Positions 7,606-14,857 of a stretch of DNA of 19,201 nucleotides are shown one piece after another; the first letter of the stretch is position 1; every line of letters starts with the position of its first letter. Both the position numbers and the translations under genes were made by a program. The stretch comes from an uncultured Clostridia bacterium (lineage in GTDB: Bacteria; Bacillota; Clostridia; Christensenellales; Aristaeellaceae). The DNA is taken from contig CAMOHY010000010.1 in the NCBI GenBank assembly GCA_946615495.1, positions 1 to 19,201 on the forward strand, given 5' to 3'. The notes under the pieces were generated by a model. That model saw only the letters and a program-made list of their open reading frames with translations. It was not told the origin of the DNA and made no database searches.

Positions 7606-9210
7606 TTAGTTGGCCATGAAAGCGTCGTAGGCAGCCTGCTTGTACTGGATGGCACGGCTCAGGCCGTAGGTTTCCAGCTGGGCCACGTAGGCGTTCCAGG
7701 CTTCTTCAGTCAGCTCCTGCTGGCCGGTAATCCACTTGGCTTCCATTTCTTCCTTGTAGGTCTTAATGTTGGCGGTGATGGTGGCGAAATCGTCCGCGTC
7801 ATCGGTGGCGATGGCCGCGCCGGCAGGATACATGTACTTGCCGAAATCGGTCTTGGTCCACAGGTGCATGCCGGCGATCTGGGCGGTGTAGCTGTAGTAC
7901 TGCTCGTTCACGCGGGTATCCTGCACCACGGGGCCGTTCTGGTGGCCGCGGGCATACAGGCTCAGGGCGGCGGCCAGGTTCAGCCCGTCGGGGTTATGAA
8001 GCACCACGTCGGTGAAGGTGGGATAGCCGTCCACCATGTTGTAGCTTTCGCCTTCAATGCCGAAGCAGTTCACCATGTGGCCTTCTTCGGAATACATCCA
8101 ATCCAGCAGGTACAGGGCGGCTTCGTACTTTTCGCCGCCTTCGTCAGCCAGCCGCTTGGAAATGGCGGCGGAGGAACCGGAGGCGTCGTACAGGCCGTTC
8201 ATCTTGGAGAACTTGGCGTTCTGGCCCTTCACGGAGGTGACGGGCACGGTGGTGACCATGTCGCTCTCATCGGAAATGAGGCCTTCCTTGAGCAGGTTGG
8301 GGAAGATGTTGGAGGCGCCGCCGCCGCAGGCGTCATAGGTGGCAAAGGCGTTGCCCGCAGCCATGATGCCGCGGCCGTCGCCAGCCTTGGTGTGGGTCAG
8401 GTAATCGGGGTCAAACAGGCCGTCGGCATACCAGCGCACCATGGCCTTCAGGTATTCAAAGCGGCTTTCCTCGGCCAGGCCGTTCTTGACCACGCCGTCT
8501 TCCACATAGTAATCCCAGAAGTTGTCAAAGCCAGGAGCGAAGATCTGGTTCATCCACTCGGTGCGGGTGATGAAGGGGATCATGTCGGGATGGGCGGCCT
8601 TCACGGCGCGCAGCACGTTTTCCCATTCCTCGAAGGTTTCGGGCACTTCCAGGCCCAGCTCCTTGAGGATATCGCCCCGCATATAGAAGCCGGAGGTGAA
8701 CAGGCAGTTGTTGTCCTCATAGGTGGTGCCGCGGAGGAAGGGGAACACGTAGTAGTCGCCGTCGGCGGTCTTGACGGCCTTGTCGATGTCCACTTCGCTA
8801 TCCAGGATGGCCTTCAGGTTGGGGGTCTTGCCGGAGGCGATGGCGTCGTTCAAGGGCGCGATCACTTCGTCGGCGATGGCCGCGGAGGCGCCGCCGGGAT
8901 AAGCGGTCCAGCTGTATTCCACGATGTCGGGCATTTCATCCGGCACGGCGGTGAGCAGGTTGAATTCGGTGCCGTCCTGACCGGCGGCGGGATGAATGAA
9001 TTCGATTTCAATGCCGGTGGCTTCCTTCACCGCTTCGTACCAACGGGTCTGGTCCATGTTGGTGATGCCGGCGGCGTTCAGGTTTTCATGCAGCTTGCAC
9101 CAGTAGGTCAGCTTCACGCCTTCATAGGGCTTGCCGCCTTCGGCCATGGCGGGCACGGCCAGGGCGAGGAGCATCGCCAGCGCGAGGAGGAGGGCAGTCA
9201 GTTTCTTCAT
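7606..9210 (-). CDS. Extracellular solute-binding protein of the sugar ABC importer
   Basis: This 534-residue substrate-binding protein belongs to the large LplA/YtcQ-like family 1 sugar-binding group that pairs with LplB/LplC permeases. The signal peptide is clear: MKK, a hydrophobic run of Leu/Ala at 5-20, and AMA before Glu24. It lacks a lipobox cysteine, so it appears to be cleaved by type I signal peptidase instead of being a lipoprotein, unusual for a Gram-positive binding protein. Mature-domain features include YWCKLHENLN (36-45) and the long two-lobed domain ending YDAFMAN. The ATG at 9210 follows AAAGGAG, and in-frame sequence upstream to 9486 lacks any leader character. It is separated from its permeases by four genes. 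A dedicated promoter and downstream hairpins suggest higher expression than its neighbours. Confidence 0.93.
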   Translation of the reverse strand: MKKLTALLLALAMLLALAVPAMAEGGKPYEGVKLTYWCKLHENLNAAGITNMDQTRWYEAVKEATGIEIEFIHPAAGQDGTEFNLLTAVPDEMPDIVEYSWTAYPGGASAAIADEVIAPLNDAIASGKTPNLKAILDSEVDIDKAVKTADGDYYVFPFLRGTTYEDNNCLFTSGFYMRGDILKELGLEVPETFEEWENVLRAVKAAHPDMIPFITRTEWMNQIFAPGFDNFWDYYVEDGVVKNGLAEESRFEYLKAMVRWYADGLFDPDYLTHTKAGDGRGIMAAGNAFATYDACGGGASNIFPNLLKEGLISDESDMVTTVPVTSVKGQNAKFSKMNGLYDASGSSAAISKRLADEGGEKYEAALYLLDWMYSEEGHMVNCFGIEGESYNMVDGYPTFTDVVLHNPDGLNLAAALSLYARGHQNGPVVQDTRVNEQYYSYTAQIAGMHLWTKTDFGKYMYPAGAAIATDDADDFATITANIKTYKEEMEAKWITGQQELTEEAWNAYVAQLETYGLSRAIQYKQAAYDAFMAN

Positions 9211-9232
9211 TACGCAGGTCTCCTTTTTAAAT

Positions 9233-9260
9233 ATTTTATCAACGGCGCGTCTGCCGTCAA
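9233..9260 (-). promoter_or_regulatory. Internal promoter for the binding-protein gene, with an inverted repeat in the spacer
   Basis: On the minus strand, TTGACG (9260-9255) and TAAAAT (9238-9233) are separated by 16 nt, each one mismatch from the sigma-70 consensus. A TG dinucleotide one base before the -10 gives an extended -10. An inverted repeat ACGGC / GCCGT (9242-9257) occupies the -35/-10 spacer and could be an operator. The promoter lies in the only sizeable gap (74 nt) between the third Gfo/Idh gene and the binding-protein gene. Confidence 0.65.
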
Positions 9261-9284
9261 TAATACGGGGTGATGAGGCTTTTT

Positions 9285-10436
9285 TTACAGGGAAAGGCCC
9301 AGTTCCCTGGGCAGGGCCCAGGCTTGGGAAGCCTTCAGGAAGGTTTCCTCCAGGCCGCGCACGCACAAAAAGCGGTCGCCGCCCTCTTCCAGGGCATCCG
9401 TGTGGGCGGGGTCGATATTCTGAATGGGCAGCGCCTGGGCCATGCGCACGCAGAGCAGATGGGAAAGCCCCGCCTGCGGGGTGCACAGGGGCGCGCCGCC
9501 GGAGCGCGCGCAGGCAATGGCGTCATACAGCTTCTGCATGATGGGCGTATCCCCGTCCATGCCGTAAATTATTTCTTCGCCCGTGTCCGTTACCACTCGG
9601 AAGGGCTGGCCCCTGCCCCAGGTGAGGGTGCCGCGTTCAAATTCGCCCAGGCCCGTTTGCCCCAGATTTTTGGTTTTCAGGGGGTGGGCGGTGTAATACA
9701 GGAAGGGAACGCCGTTTTTTCCGGTAAAGCGCAGGGCGGCGATATCGTAGTTTTCCACGGCGGGGTTGCCCCGGAACAGCTCCCCTTCCACGCTGCCTAT
9801 TTCCGCGGCGCTTTCCATGCTGCCGCCCAGCAGAAAGGTCATCAATTGAAAATTGTGGGCGCAGGCGTTCATGAAGGGGCTGTCCAGCACCTCCCGGCCA
9901 TCCACGGAAATTTTTCCCGCCCAATTGCTGCGGGCATAGTATTTTTCGCCCCGGCGCATGGCGTGCACGCATTGGATGCGCTTGGGCGCGCCAAAGCGGC
10001 CGGAAAGAATATCCCGCTTGAGGGCGAGCACGGCCCGGTCATAATTCAATTGCCAGCCCACGGCCAGGAACCGCCCCGCCGCCTTGGCCGCGGCGGATAA
10101 ATGCGCCGTTTCCTCCGCGGTGAGGCACAGGGGCTTTTCGCACAGCACATGGCTGCCCTGGCTTAAGCAAAAAAGCGCCATGGGCACATGCAAATGGATG
10201 GGGGAGGAAATGACCGCCAGGTCCGCCCGGTCCACCCGGTAAAAATCCTCCAGGGAGCGGTACACCGGAATGCGCTTTTCCCGCAGCACGGGAAATTGAT
10301 CCTCCAGTCCGGGCGCCACGTCCACCACGGCGGCCACGTCGCCGCCCACGTCCTTCTGGGTGGCTTCCTCCAGATATTTCTGCCCGTACATGCCGATGGA
10401 TACCAGCAGGATGCGGGGCCGCTTGTTATCCTTCAT
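9285..10436 (-). CDS. Gfo/Idh/MocA family oxidoreductase (copy 3 of 3)
   Basis: This 383-residue NAD(P)-dependent dehydrogenase is the most divergent of the three. The nucleotide-binding loop reads SIGMYGQKY at 13-21 in place of the usual GCG-type motif. HVLCEKPLCL at 96-105 contains the EKP signature with Lys101, and ACAHNFQLMTF at 191-201 carries the likely catalytic His194. The start at 10436 lies inside the 3' end of the ankyrin/GH43 gene (11-nt overlap) and is preceded by GAGGA at about 8 nt. This overlap couples its production to the glycosidase, so it probably acts on the sugar released by or presented to that enzyme. It is followed by the 74-nt gap holding the internal promoter. Substrate unknown. 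Confidence 0.92.
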   Translation of the reverse strand: MKDNKRPRILLVSIGMYGQKYLEEATQKDVGGDVAAVVDVAPGLEDQFPVLREKRIPVYRSLEDFYRVDRADLAVISSPIHLHVPMALFCLSQGSHVLCEKPLCLTAEETAHLSAAAKAAGRFLAVGWQLNYDRAVLALKRDILSGRFGAPKRIQCVHAMRRGEKYYARSNWAGKISVDGREVLDSPFMNACAHNFQLMTFLLGGSMESAAEIGSVEGELFRGNPAVENYDIAALRFTGKNGVPFLYYTAHPLKTKNLGQTGLGEFERGTLTWGRGQPFRVVTDTGEEIIYGMDGDTPIMQKLYDAIACARSGGAPLCTPQAGLSHLLCVRMAQALPIQNIDPAHTDALEEGGDRFLCVRGLEETFLKASQAWALPRELGLSL

Positions 10437-12255
10437 TGCGCATTTCCTCGCTGTATTCCTGGAACAGCGCCTTCCCTTCGCCCACGGCCCCCAGGCCCAG
10501 CAGCGCGCCGGTAAAGCGTTTGCCCATTTTCAAGCCTTCGTCTGTTAAGTATTCGACGCGGAATGGAATTGTCCTCTCCAGGGCGGGTATCTCCGCCGCG
10601 CGGCTGAGGCCGGAGCCGGAAAGCTTCAGCAGCGCCTGGCCGCCGCGCAATTCTCCCAGCGCCGTTTCCCGGCTTTCTTCCCCGATTTGCTCTGTCAAAA
10701 GGACCTGGGCTCCCTCCGCCGTTTTGCGCAGGGAGAAAAGATAATGGCTGTTTTCGTCGTAGTAGCCCGCAAGGCCCGCCCTGCCGCCGGGGGCCATGCC
10801 GCTGATATCCACCCGGACCTGCTGGGAAATATTTTCCTCTTTTTGCCGGTGCAAAAGCAGGTGGGCCGACGAAAGCTGGCTCAGCGCCCCGCCGCCGGTC
10901 AATTGGATCGCCCCGCCGGGCAGCGTTTGGGCAAAGCGGGCGGTATCCAGCCGGGGACACAGCCAGGCTTCCCTTTCTTCCGCGCGCCAGGGCGGCAAAA
11001 AGCTTTTTTGCAGGCAGGAGGGGCCGTTCAGGCCGTTGACCATGGGCCAGCCGTCCGCCGTCCAGGTCAGGGGGTCGATGGCGGTTTCCCGGCCCATCAG
11101 CGTTTTTCCTTCCACGCTGCGGCCGCACAGATAAACCAGAGCCCAGCGCCCATCGGGCAATTGCACCGCTTTGCCGTGTCCGCTGCGGCCAATGAAAGCG
11201 TTTTCGCTTTTCGCCCCTAAAATGGGGTTAAAGGGGCAGGGAGCATAAGGCCCTTTCAGCGCGCGGGACCGGCTGCAGGATACCATGTGGCCGCTGCCGG
11301 TGCCGCCCTCCGCCTGGAGGATGTAATACCAGCCGTCTTTTTTCAGCAGGTGGGGGCCTTCGCTCTTTCTTTTGTTCCAGCCGTACCAAATCATTTCCGG
11401 CGCTTCCAGCAATTCTCCCTCCGGGCTGATCCGGGCAATTTGCACGCCGGGGTTGACGACGAGGTAGCGCGTTCCGTCGCTGTCTGTAAAAAGGGAGGGG
11501 TCGATGCCGTCCACCTCCAGGAAACGGGGAGGCGTCCATGGCCCCGCGGGGGAGGAGGCGGAGGTAATCATTTGCAGGCGGAAGGGCGCCGTGTTGCGCC
11601 GCAGGGTGGCCACCACCCAGAACCGGCCCTGAAAATACGAAATATCCGGGGCCCAATAGCCAAAGCCGCCGGGCAGGCCCGTCAGGCGGGCGGTGTCCGC
11701 GTCGGTGAACACGTGGCCTGCCTCCTCCCAATGCACCAAATCGCGGGAATGGCTGATGGGCAGGGCGGGCAGCATTACGAAGGAGGAGTTGATGAGATAG
11801 TAATCCTCTCCCACCCGGAGGATGGAGGGGTCCGGCCGGAAGCCCCGGAGCACCGGATTTCGGTAGCATTCGCCGCGCCGGAGGCCGGATAATTCCTCCA
11901 AAGCGCGCAGGGCGTCCGGATTTTGGGCGGCAAGGTCCAGGGGCGTTTGGCCCCGGCAGTCTCCGGCCAGGGGGTCCATGCCCAGGGTGTTTAAAAGGAA
12001 ACGCAGGGTAGGCCGGTCTCCGGTGCAAGCGGCGGCGTGCAGCAGGGTGCGCCCCTGGGCGTCGGGGTCAAGGGGCATGCCGTGGCACCGCTCGCATAAC
12101 AGGCGCAGCATGCCCGCCCTTCCCAGCCGCGCCGCGAAAAAGGGCCATTCCGCCTTTTCCCGTTCGGGCACGGCGGACAGCTTGCCGCTGAGCAGCCAGG
12201 AAAGCAGGGTTTCTTCATCGCCTGCTTGGATCAGGCGGGCCACCTCGTCCATCAT
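10426..12255 (-). CDS. Ankyrin-repeat / GH43 glycosidase fusion protein
   Basis: This 609-residue cytoplasmic protein combines two parts. Residues about 2-125 read as three to four ankyrin repeats, best seen as GRTLLHAAACTGDRPTLRFLL (68-88, interrupted here only for reference) and GQTPLDLAA at 102-110. From about 131 (YRNPVLRGFRPDPSI) a five-bladed GH43 domain begins, the family of beta-xylosidases and alpha-L-arabinofuranosidases. The three catalytic acids are all in place: Asp142 (base), Asp252 (DGIDPSLF) and Glu299 (KSEGPHLL, acid). Residues about 400-605 resemble the GH43 C-terminal beta-sandwich of XynB-type enzymes (AGLAGYYDENSHYLFSLRK). There is no signal peptide. The start at 12255 (ATGATG) lies 4 nt after the preceding stop; GGGAGG lies 12 nt upstream. 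The enzyme should act on imported oligosaccharides; exact sugar unknown. Confidence 0.88.
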   Translation of the reverse strand: MMDEVARLIQAGDEETLLSWLLSGKLSAVPEREKAEWPFFAARLGRAGMLRLLCERCHGMPLDPDAQGRTLLHAAACTGDRPTLRFLLNTLGMDPLAGDCRGQTPLDLAAQNPDALRALEELSGLRRGECYRNPVLRGFRPDPSILRVGEDYYLINSSFVMLPALPISHSRDLVHWEEAGHVFTDADTARLTGLPGGFGYWAPDISYFQGRFWVVATLRRNTAPFRLQMITSASSPAGPWTPPRFLEVDGIDPSLFTDSDGTRYLVVNPGVQIARISPEGELLEAPEMIWYGWNKRKSEGPHLLKKDGWYYILQAEGGTGSGHMVSCSRSRALKGPYAPCPFNPILGAKSENAFIGRSGHGKAVQLPDGRWALVYLCGRSVEGKTLMGRETAIDPLTWTADGWPMVNGLNGPSCLQKSFLPPWRAEEREAWLCPRLDTARFAQTLPGGAIQLTGGGALSQLSSAHLLLHRQKEENISQQVRVDISGMAPGGRAGLAGYYDENSHYLFSLRKTAEGAQVLLTEQIGEESRETALGELRGGQALLKLSGSGLSRAAEIPALERTIPFRVEYLTDEGLKMGKRFTGALLGLGAVGEGKALFQEYSEEMRNEG

Positions 12256-12259
12256 GGGT

Positions 12260-13975
12260 TCACTTTTCCTCCCGGAATTTTTTCCACACCCGCTCAAACC
12301 ATAAGTCCCTTTCCGGCAAAGGCCGGGCGGCCTCCCGCCGGGAAACGCCGCCATAGGTCATGAGCACGCCCGCGCTTTCGCCTTCTTCTCCGGCTTCGTA
12401 CAGCATGGCGGAAAGCACCTCCCTTTGGGTCAGGAGCACATCCCGCAGCAGAAGCCGGGCGGCAAAATCCCGGTCCTGGGGCGCGGCGGGGCTTTGCTTT
12501 TCCAGCGCTTTTTCCACTTCGTCCCGGAGGGCCTCCATGTCCTCCGTCTTTCGCAGAAAGGCGGCGCAGCGGCTCATTTCCCGCTGAAAGCGTTCAATCG
12601 TTTGCGGGTTTTCGGGCAGCAGCCATTCATCCTGCGGAAGCTTGCTTTCGCTCACGGTCCGGCCGTTTTTCATCATGTGGCCGGCGGCGCGCAGGGAGCC
12701 CGCCTGGGTGGAATTGAGCGCCGTGCCGCCGGGGCGCTTGCGGCCAAAGGTGCCAGCCGCTTCGCCGCACACATACAGGCCCGGCACGCGGGTCTGCCAG
12801 TGGCAGTCCACGGCGGCGCCGCCATTGTGGTGCTGGGCGCACACCCGGATTTCCAGCATTTCATTTCGTATATCGATTCCGTGGTTTTCGTACAGGGCCA
12901 CGGCGGGAGCGTTCATGGAAAGCAGCCGTTCAACCGGCGTGGGGCGCAGGGAGCCGCAGTTGCGCAGGTATTCGCGGGCTTCCGGGGAAAGGGCTTCCTC
13001 CGAATAGCCCCTGGGGTTGCGCCGGTAATCCAGGTATACCCGCCGCCCCGCGTCGTTTTCCCGCTTTACCAGAATATCCACCTGGCTGGAGCCCGGCACC
13101 TTGGCGGCGTCAAAGGGCCATTGGTAGCCCTTGAGGAAGGTATAGGCCAGGGCCGTTTCGTCGCCCAGGGCGTCGGAAAGGAAATCCCGCTCCGTCCCCT
13201 GCCCGTCCACAGACACATAGCGGGGCAGGGCCTGCTGGTAGCTGCCGCTCACGTTCCAGCGGAAGGCGGTGGAGGCCAGGCCATACTGCCAGCAATTCAG
13301 GTTGGCCCCGGCGGCTCCCGCCGCAAAGGCCAGGCCGCTCATGCCGTGCTGGCTTTCGGGGTACACCCGGTCCCGGTAAATGTGGGCCGGGCCGCCGGTG
13401 CACAGCACCAGATTGGCGCAGCGGATGCGCAGGAGCTCTTTTTCTTCGGTCAAATAAACGTCCAGGGCGGCCACGCCCTCTTCATCCGTTACGACGCGGG
13501 CGGCCAGGGCATGATCCAGAATGGGAATATTCCTTGCCCGAACGGATTTTTCCAGCGCCTCCGTCATGTACCGGCTGGTTAAGGGGCCGGCGGAGGTGGC
13601 CCGGCGGCGGGTATCGTGGTCCGTCTGGTAGCCCGCGTATTCCCCGTATTCATTGGTGGGAAAGGGAACGCCCAGGGCGCACAGCTTAAAGAAGCTGGGG
13701 GCGGAGGCCGCCGCCTCGCACAGGGCGGTGTCGCCGTTCACGTCGGGATAGCACAGGGCCTTGGCCAGCTCGCCCACGCTGTCGCCCTCGTCTCCGGCCA
13801 GGGACAGCTTATAATACGTCTGCTTGTCGCTGCCGGTGTTGCGGGAGGTGCCCGCGTTCATATCCTCCGTTATTAGCAGCAGGCTCTTTTCGCCCAGCGC
13901 GGACAGGGTGTCCGCCGCGTTCAGCCCGGCGCAGCCGGAGCCTACCACCACCGTTCGCTTCACGATTTCACGCAT
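12260..13975 (-). CDS. FAD-dependent oxidoreductase, fumarate reductase/succinate dehydrogenase flavoprotein type
   Basis: This 571-residue cytoplasmic flavoprotein has a dinucleotide-binding motif VVVGSGCAGLNAADTL at 9-24 and a second FAD signature, LVLCTGGPAHIYR at 189-201. The C-terminal FAD-contact block has HHNGG at 382-386, PGLYVCGEAAG at 398-408 and RPGGTALN at 414-421. These resemble the large subunits of fumarate reductase, L-aspartate oxidase and APS reductase. No heme or iron-sulfur partner and no membrane anchor is encoded beside it. The start at 13975 follows a strong AAAGGAGG. It is separated from the SDR gene by 135 nt (13976-14110), in which I find no convincing promoter or terminator, and it lies 4 nt before the GH43 gene. 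It may oxidise a sugar hydroxyl or reduce a C=C bond; which one cannot be told. Confidence 0.85.
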   Translation of the reverse strand: MREIVKRTVVVGSGCAGLNAADTLSALGEKSLLLITEDMNAGTSRNTGSDKQTYYKLSLAGDEGDSVGELAKALCYPDVNGDTALCEAAASAPSFFKLCALGVPFPTNEYGEYAGYQTDHDTRRRATSAGPLTSRYMTEALEKSVRARNIPILDHALAARVVTDEEGVAALDVYLTEEKELLRIRCANLVLCTGGPAHIYRDRVYPESQHGMSGLAFAAGAAGANLNCWQYGLASTAFRWNVSGSYQQALPRYVSVDGQGTERDFLSDALGDETALAYTFLKGYQWPFDAAKVPGSSQVDILVKRENDAGRRVYLDYRRNPRGYSEEALSPEAREYLRNCGSLRPTPVERLLSMNAPAVALYENHGIDIRNEMLEIRVCAQHHNGGAAVDCHWQTRVPGLYVCGEAAGTFGRKRPGGTALNSTQAGSLRAAGHMMKNGRTVSESKLPQDEWLLPENPQTIERFQREMSRCAAFLRKTEDMEALRDEVEKALEKQSPAAPQDRDFAARLLLRDVLLTQREVLSAMLYEAGEEGESAGVLMTYGGVSRREAARPLPERDLWFERVWKKFREEK

Positions 13976-14110
13976 GGACGGGCCTCCTTTGCCGATGCTT
14001 TAGAAAAGAAAGGAACCGCTTCCTCCGGGCCGTACATTTTCCCGCGATGCTCCGCGCCGCAGCCGAAAAAAGAGAAAGAGCGGCTTGACCGGGAACGGGG
14101 GGAAGGGCGG

Positions 14111-14857
14111 CTACAGCCTTTGCAGGGAAAAGCCGCCGTCGGCGTTGAGCACCTGGCCCGCGGAATAATCCAGCAGGCCGCTGGCGCAGGCCAGCACCAT
14201 TTTGGCCACGTCCTCCGGCTTTCCGAAGCGTTTGATGGGCAACAGGCCGCCCTCAATGAGGTTTTCGTATTTTTCGTGCACCACCTTGGTCATGTCCGTA
14301 TCGATGATGCCGGGGCGCACCTCAAATACGAAAATACCCTCCGGGGCCAGCCGGTCGGCAAACAGCTTGGTCACCATGCCCACCCCCGCCTTGCTCACGC
14401 AGTATTCGCCGCGGGAAGGGCTGGAGGTGTAGGCGCTCATGCTGCCAATGTTCACAATGCGGGGCTGCCAGCCTTCTATGCCCGCGGCCTTTTCCCGCAG
14501 CATTTCCCTGGCCGCCGCCTGGGAGAGAAACAGGGTGCCCTTTAAATTGATGCCCAGCACCCGGTCAAAGCTCTCCTCCGTCATGTCCAGCAAATCCCGC
14601 CGCACCAGGGGCGCCACGCCGGCGTTGTTGACCAGCAGGTCCAGCCGGTGATAGCGTTCCGCCATGTATTGGATGGCGGCCTGGCGCTGGCTGGCGCTGG
14701 AAATATCGCAGGGGAAATAATCGCAGTCCTGGGGCAGATCGCCGGGCCTTTCCCGCCGGGCGCCGGAATAAACCACTATCCAGCCGTTTTCCCGCAAAAG
14801 GTCCGCTATGCCCCGGCCGATGCCCCGGCTGGAGCCGGTGACGAACGCGGTTTTCAT
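14111..14857 (-). CDS. Short-chain dehydrogenase/reductase (SDR), FabG-like
   Basis: This 248-residue classical SDR has a complete set of motifs: cofactor loop TGSSRGIG at 7-14, NNAG at 77-80, and the catalytic Ser139, Tyr152 and Lys156 (YCVSK). The C-terminus ADGGFSLQRL is typical of the FabG-like group, whose members reduce or oxidise sugars, polyols, steroids or acyl chains. The arginine pair at 34-35, after the second strand, is compatible with NADP(H) preference. The ATG at 14857 overlaps the preceding stop (ATGA, 14854-14857), so it is coupled to the OYE-like gene, and GGGAGG lies 10 nt upstream. A fatty-acid role is unlikely given the context. It more likely handles a ketone made or used by the neighbouring flavoenzymes. 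Confidence 0.93.
   Translation of the reverse strand: MKTAFVTGSSRGIGRGIADLLRENGWIVVYSGARRERPGDLPQDCDYFPCDISSASQRQAAIQYMAERYHRLDLLVNNAGVAPLVRRDLLDMTEESFDRVLGINLKGTLFLSQAAAREMLREKAAGIEGWQPRIVNIGSMSAYTSSPSRGEYCVSKAGVGMVTKLFADRLAPEGIFVFEVRPGIIDTDMTKVVHEKYENLIEGGLLPIKRFGKPEDVAKMVLACASGLLDYSAGQVLNADGGFSLQRL

Noticed and set aside
7864..9273. 469-codon plus-strand open frame opposite the binding-protein gene
   Set aside because: Gly/Val/His-rich shadow of the minus-strand gene, which has a signal peptide, ribosome site and family features. The same reasoning removes the other long plus-strand frames at 2383-3630, 9270-10100 and 12425-13582.
9211..9486. N-terminal extension of the binding protein
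   Set aside because: It would bury a perfect signal peptide, the ribosome site and the internal promoter, and it runs into the upstream gene.
13976..14110. Small gene or promoter in the 135-nt gap between SDR and FAD protein genes
   Set aside because: No open frame with a ribosome site and protein-like composition, and no paired -35/-10 elements were convincing.
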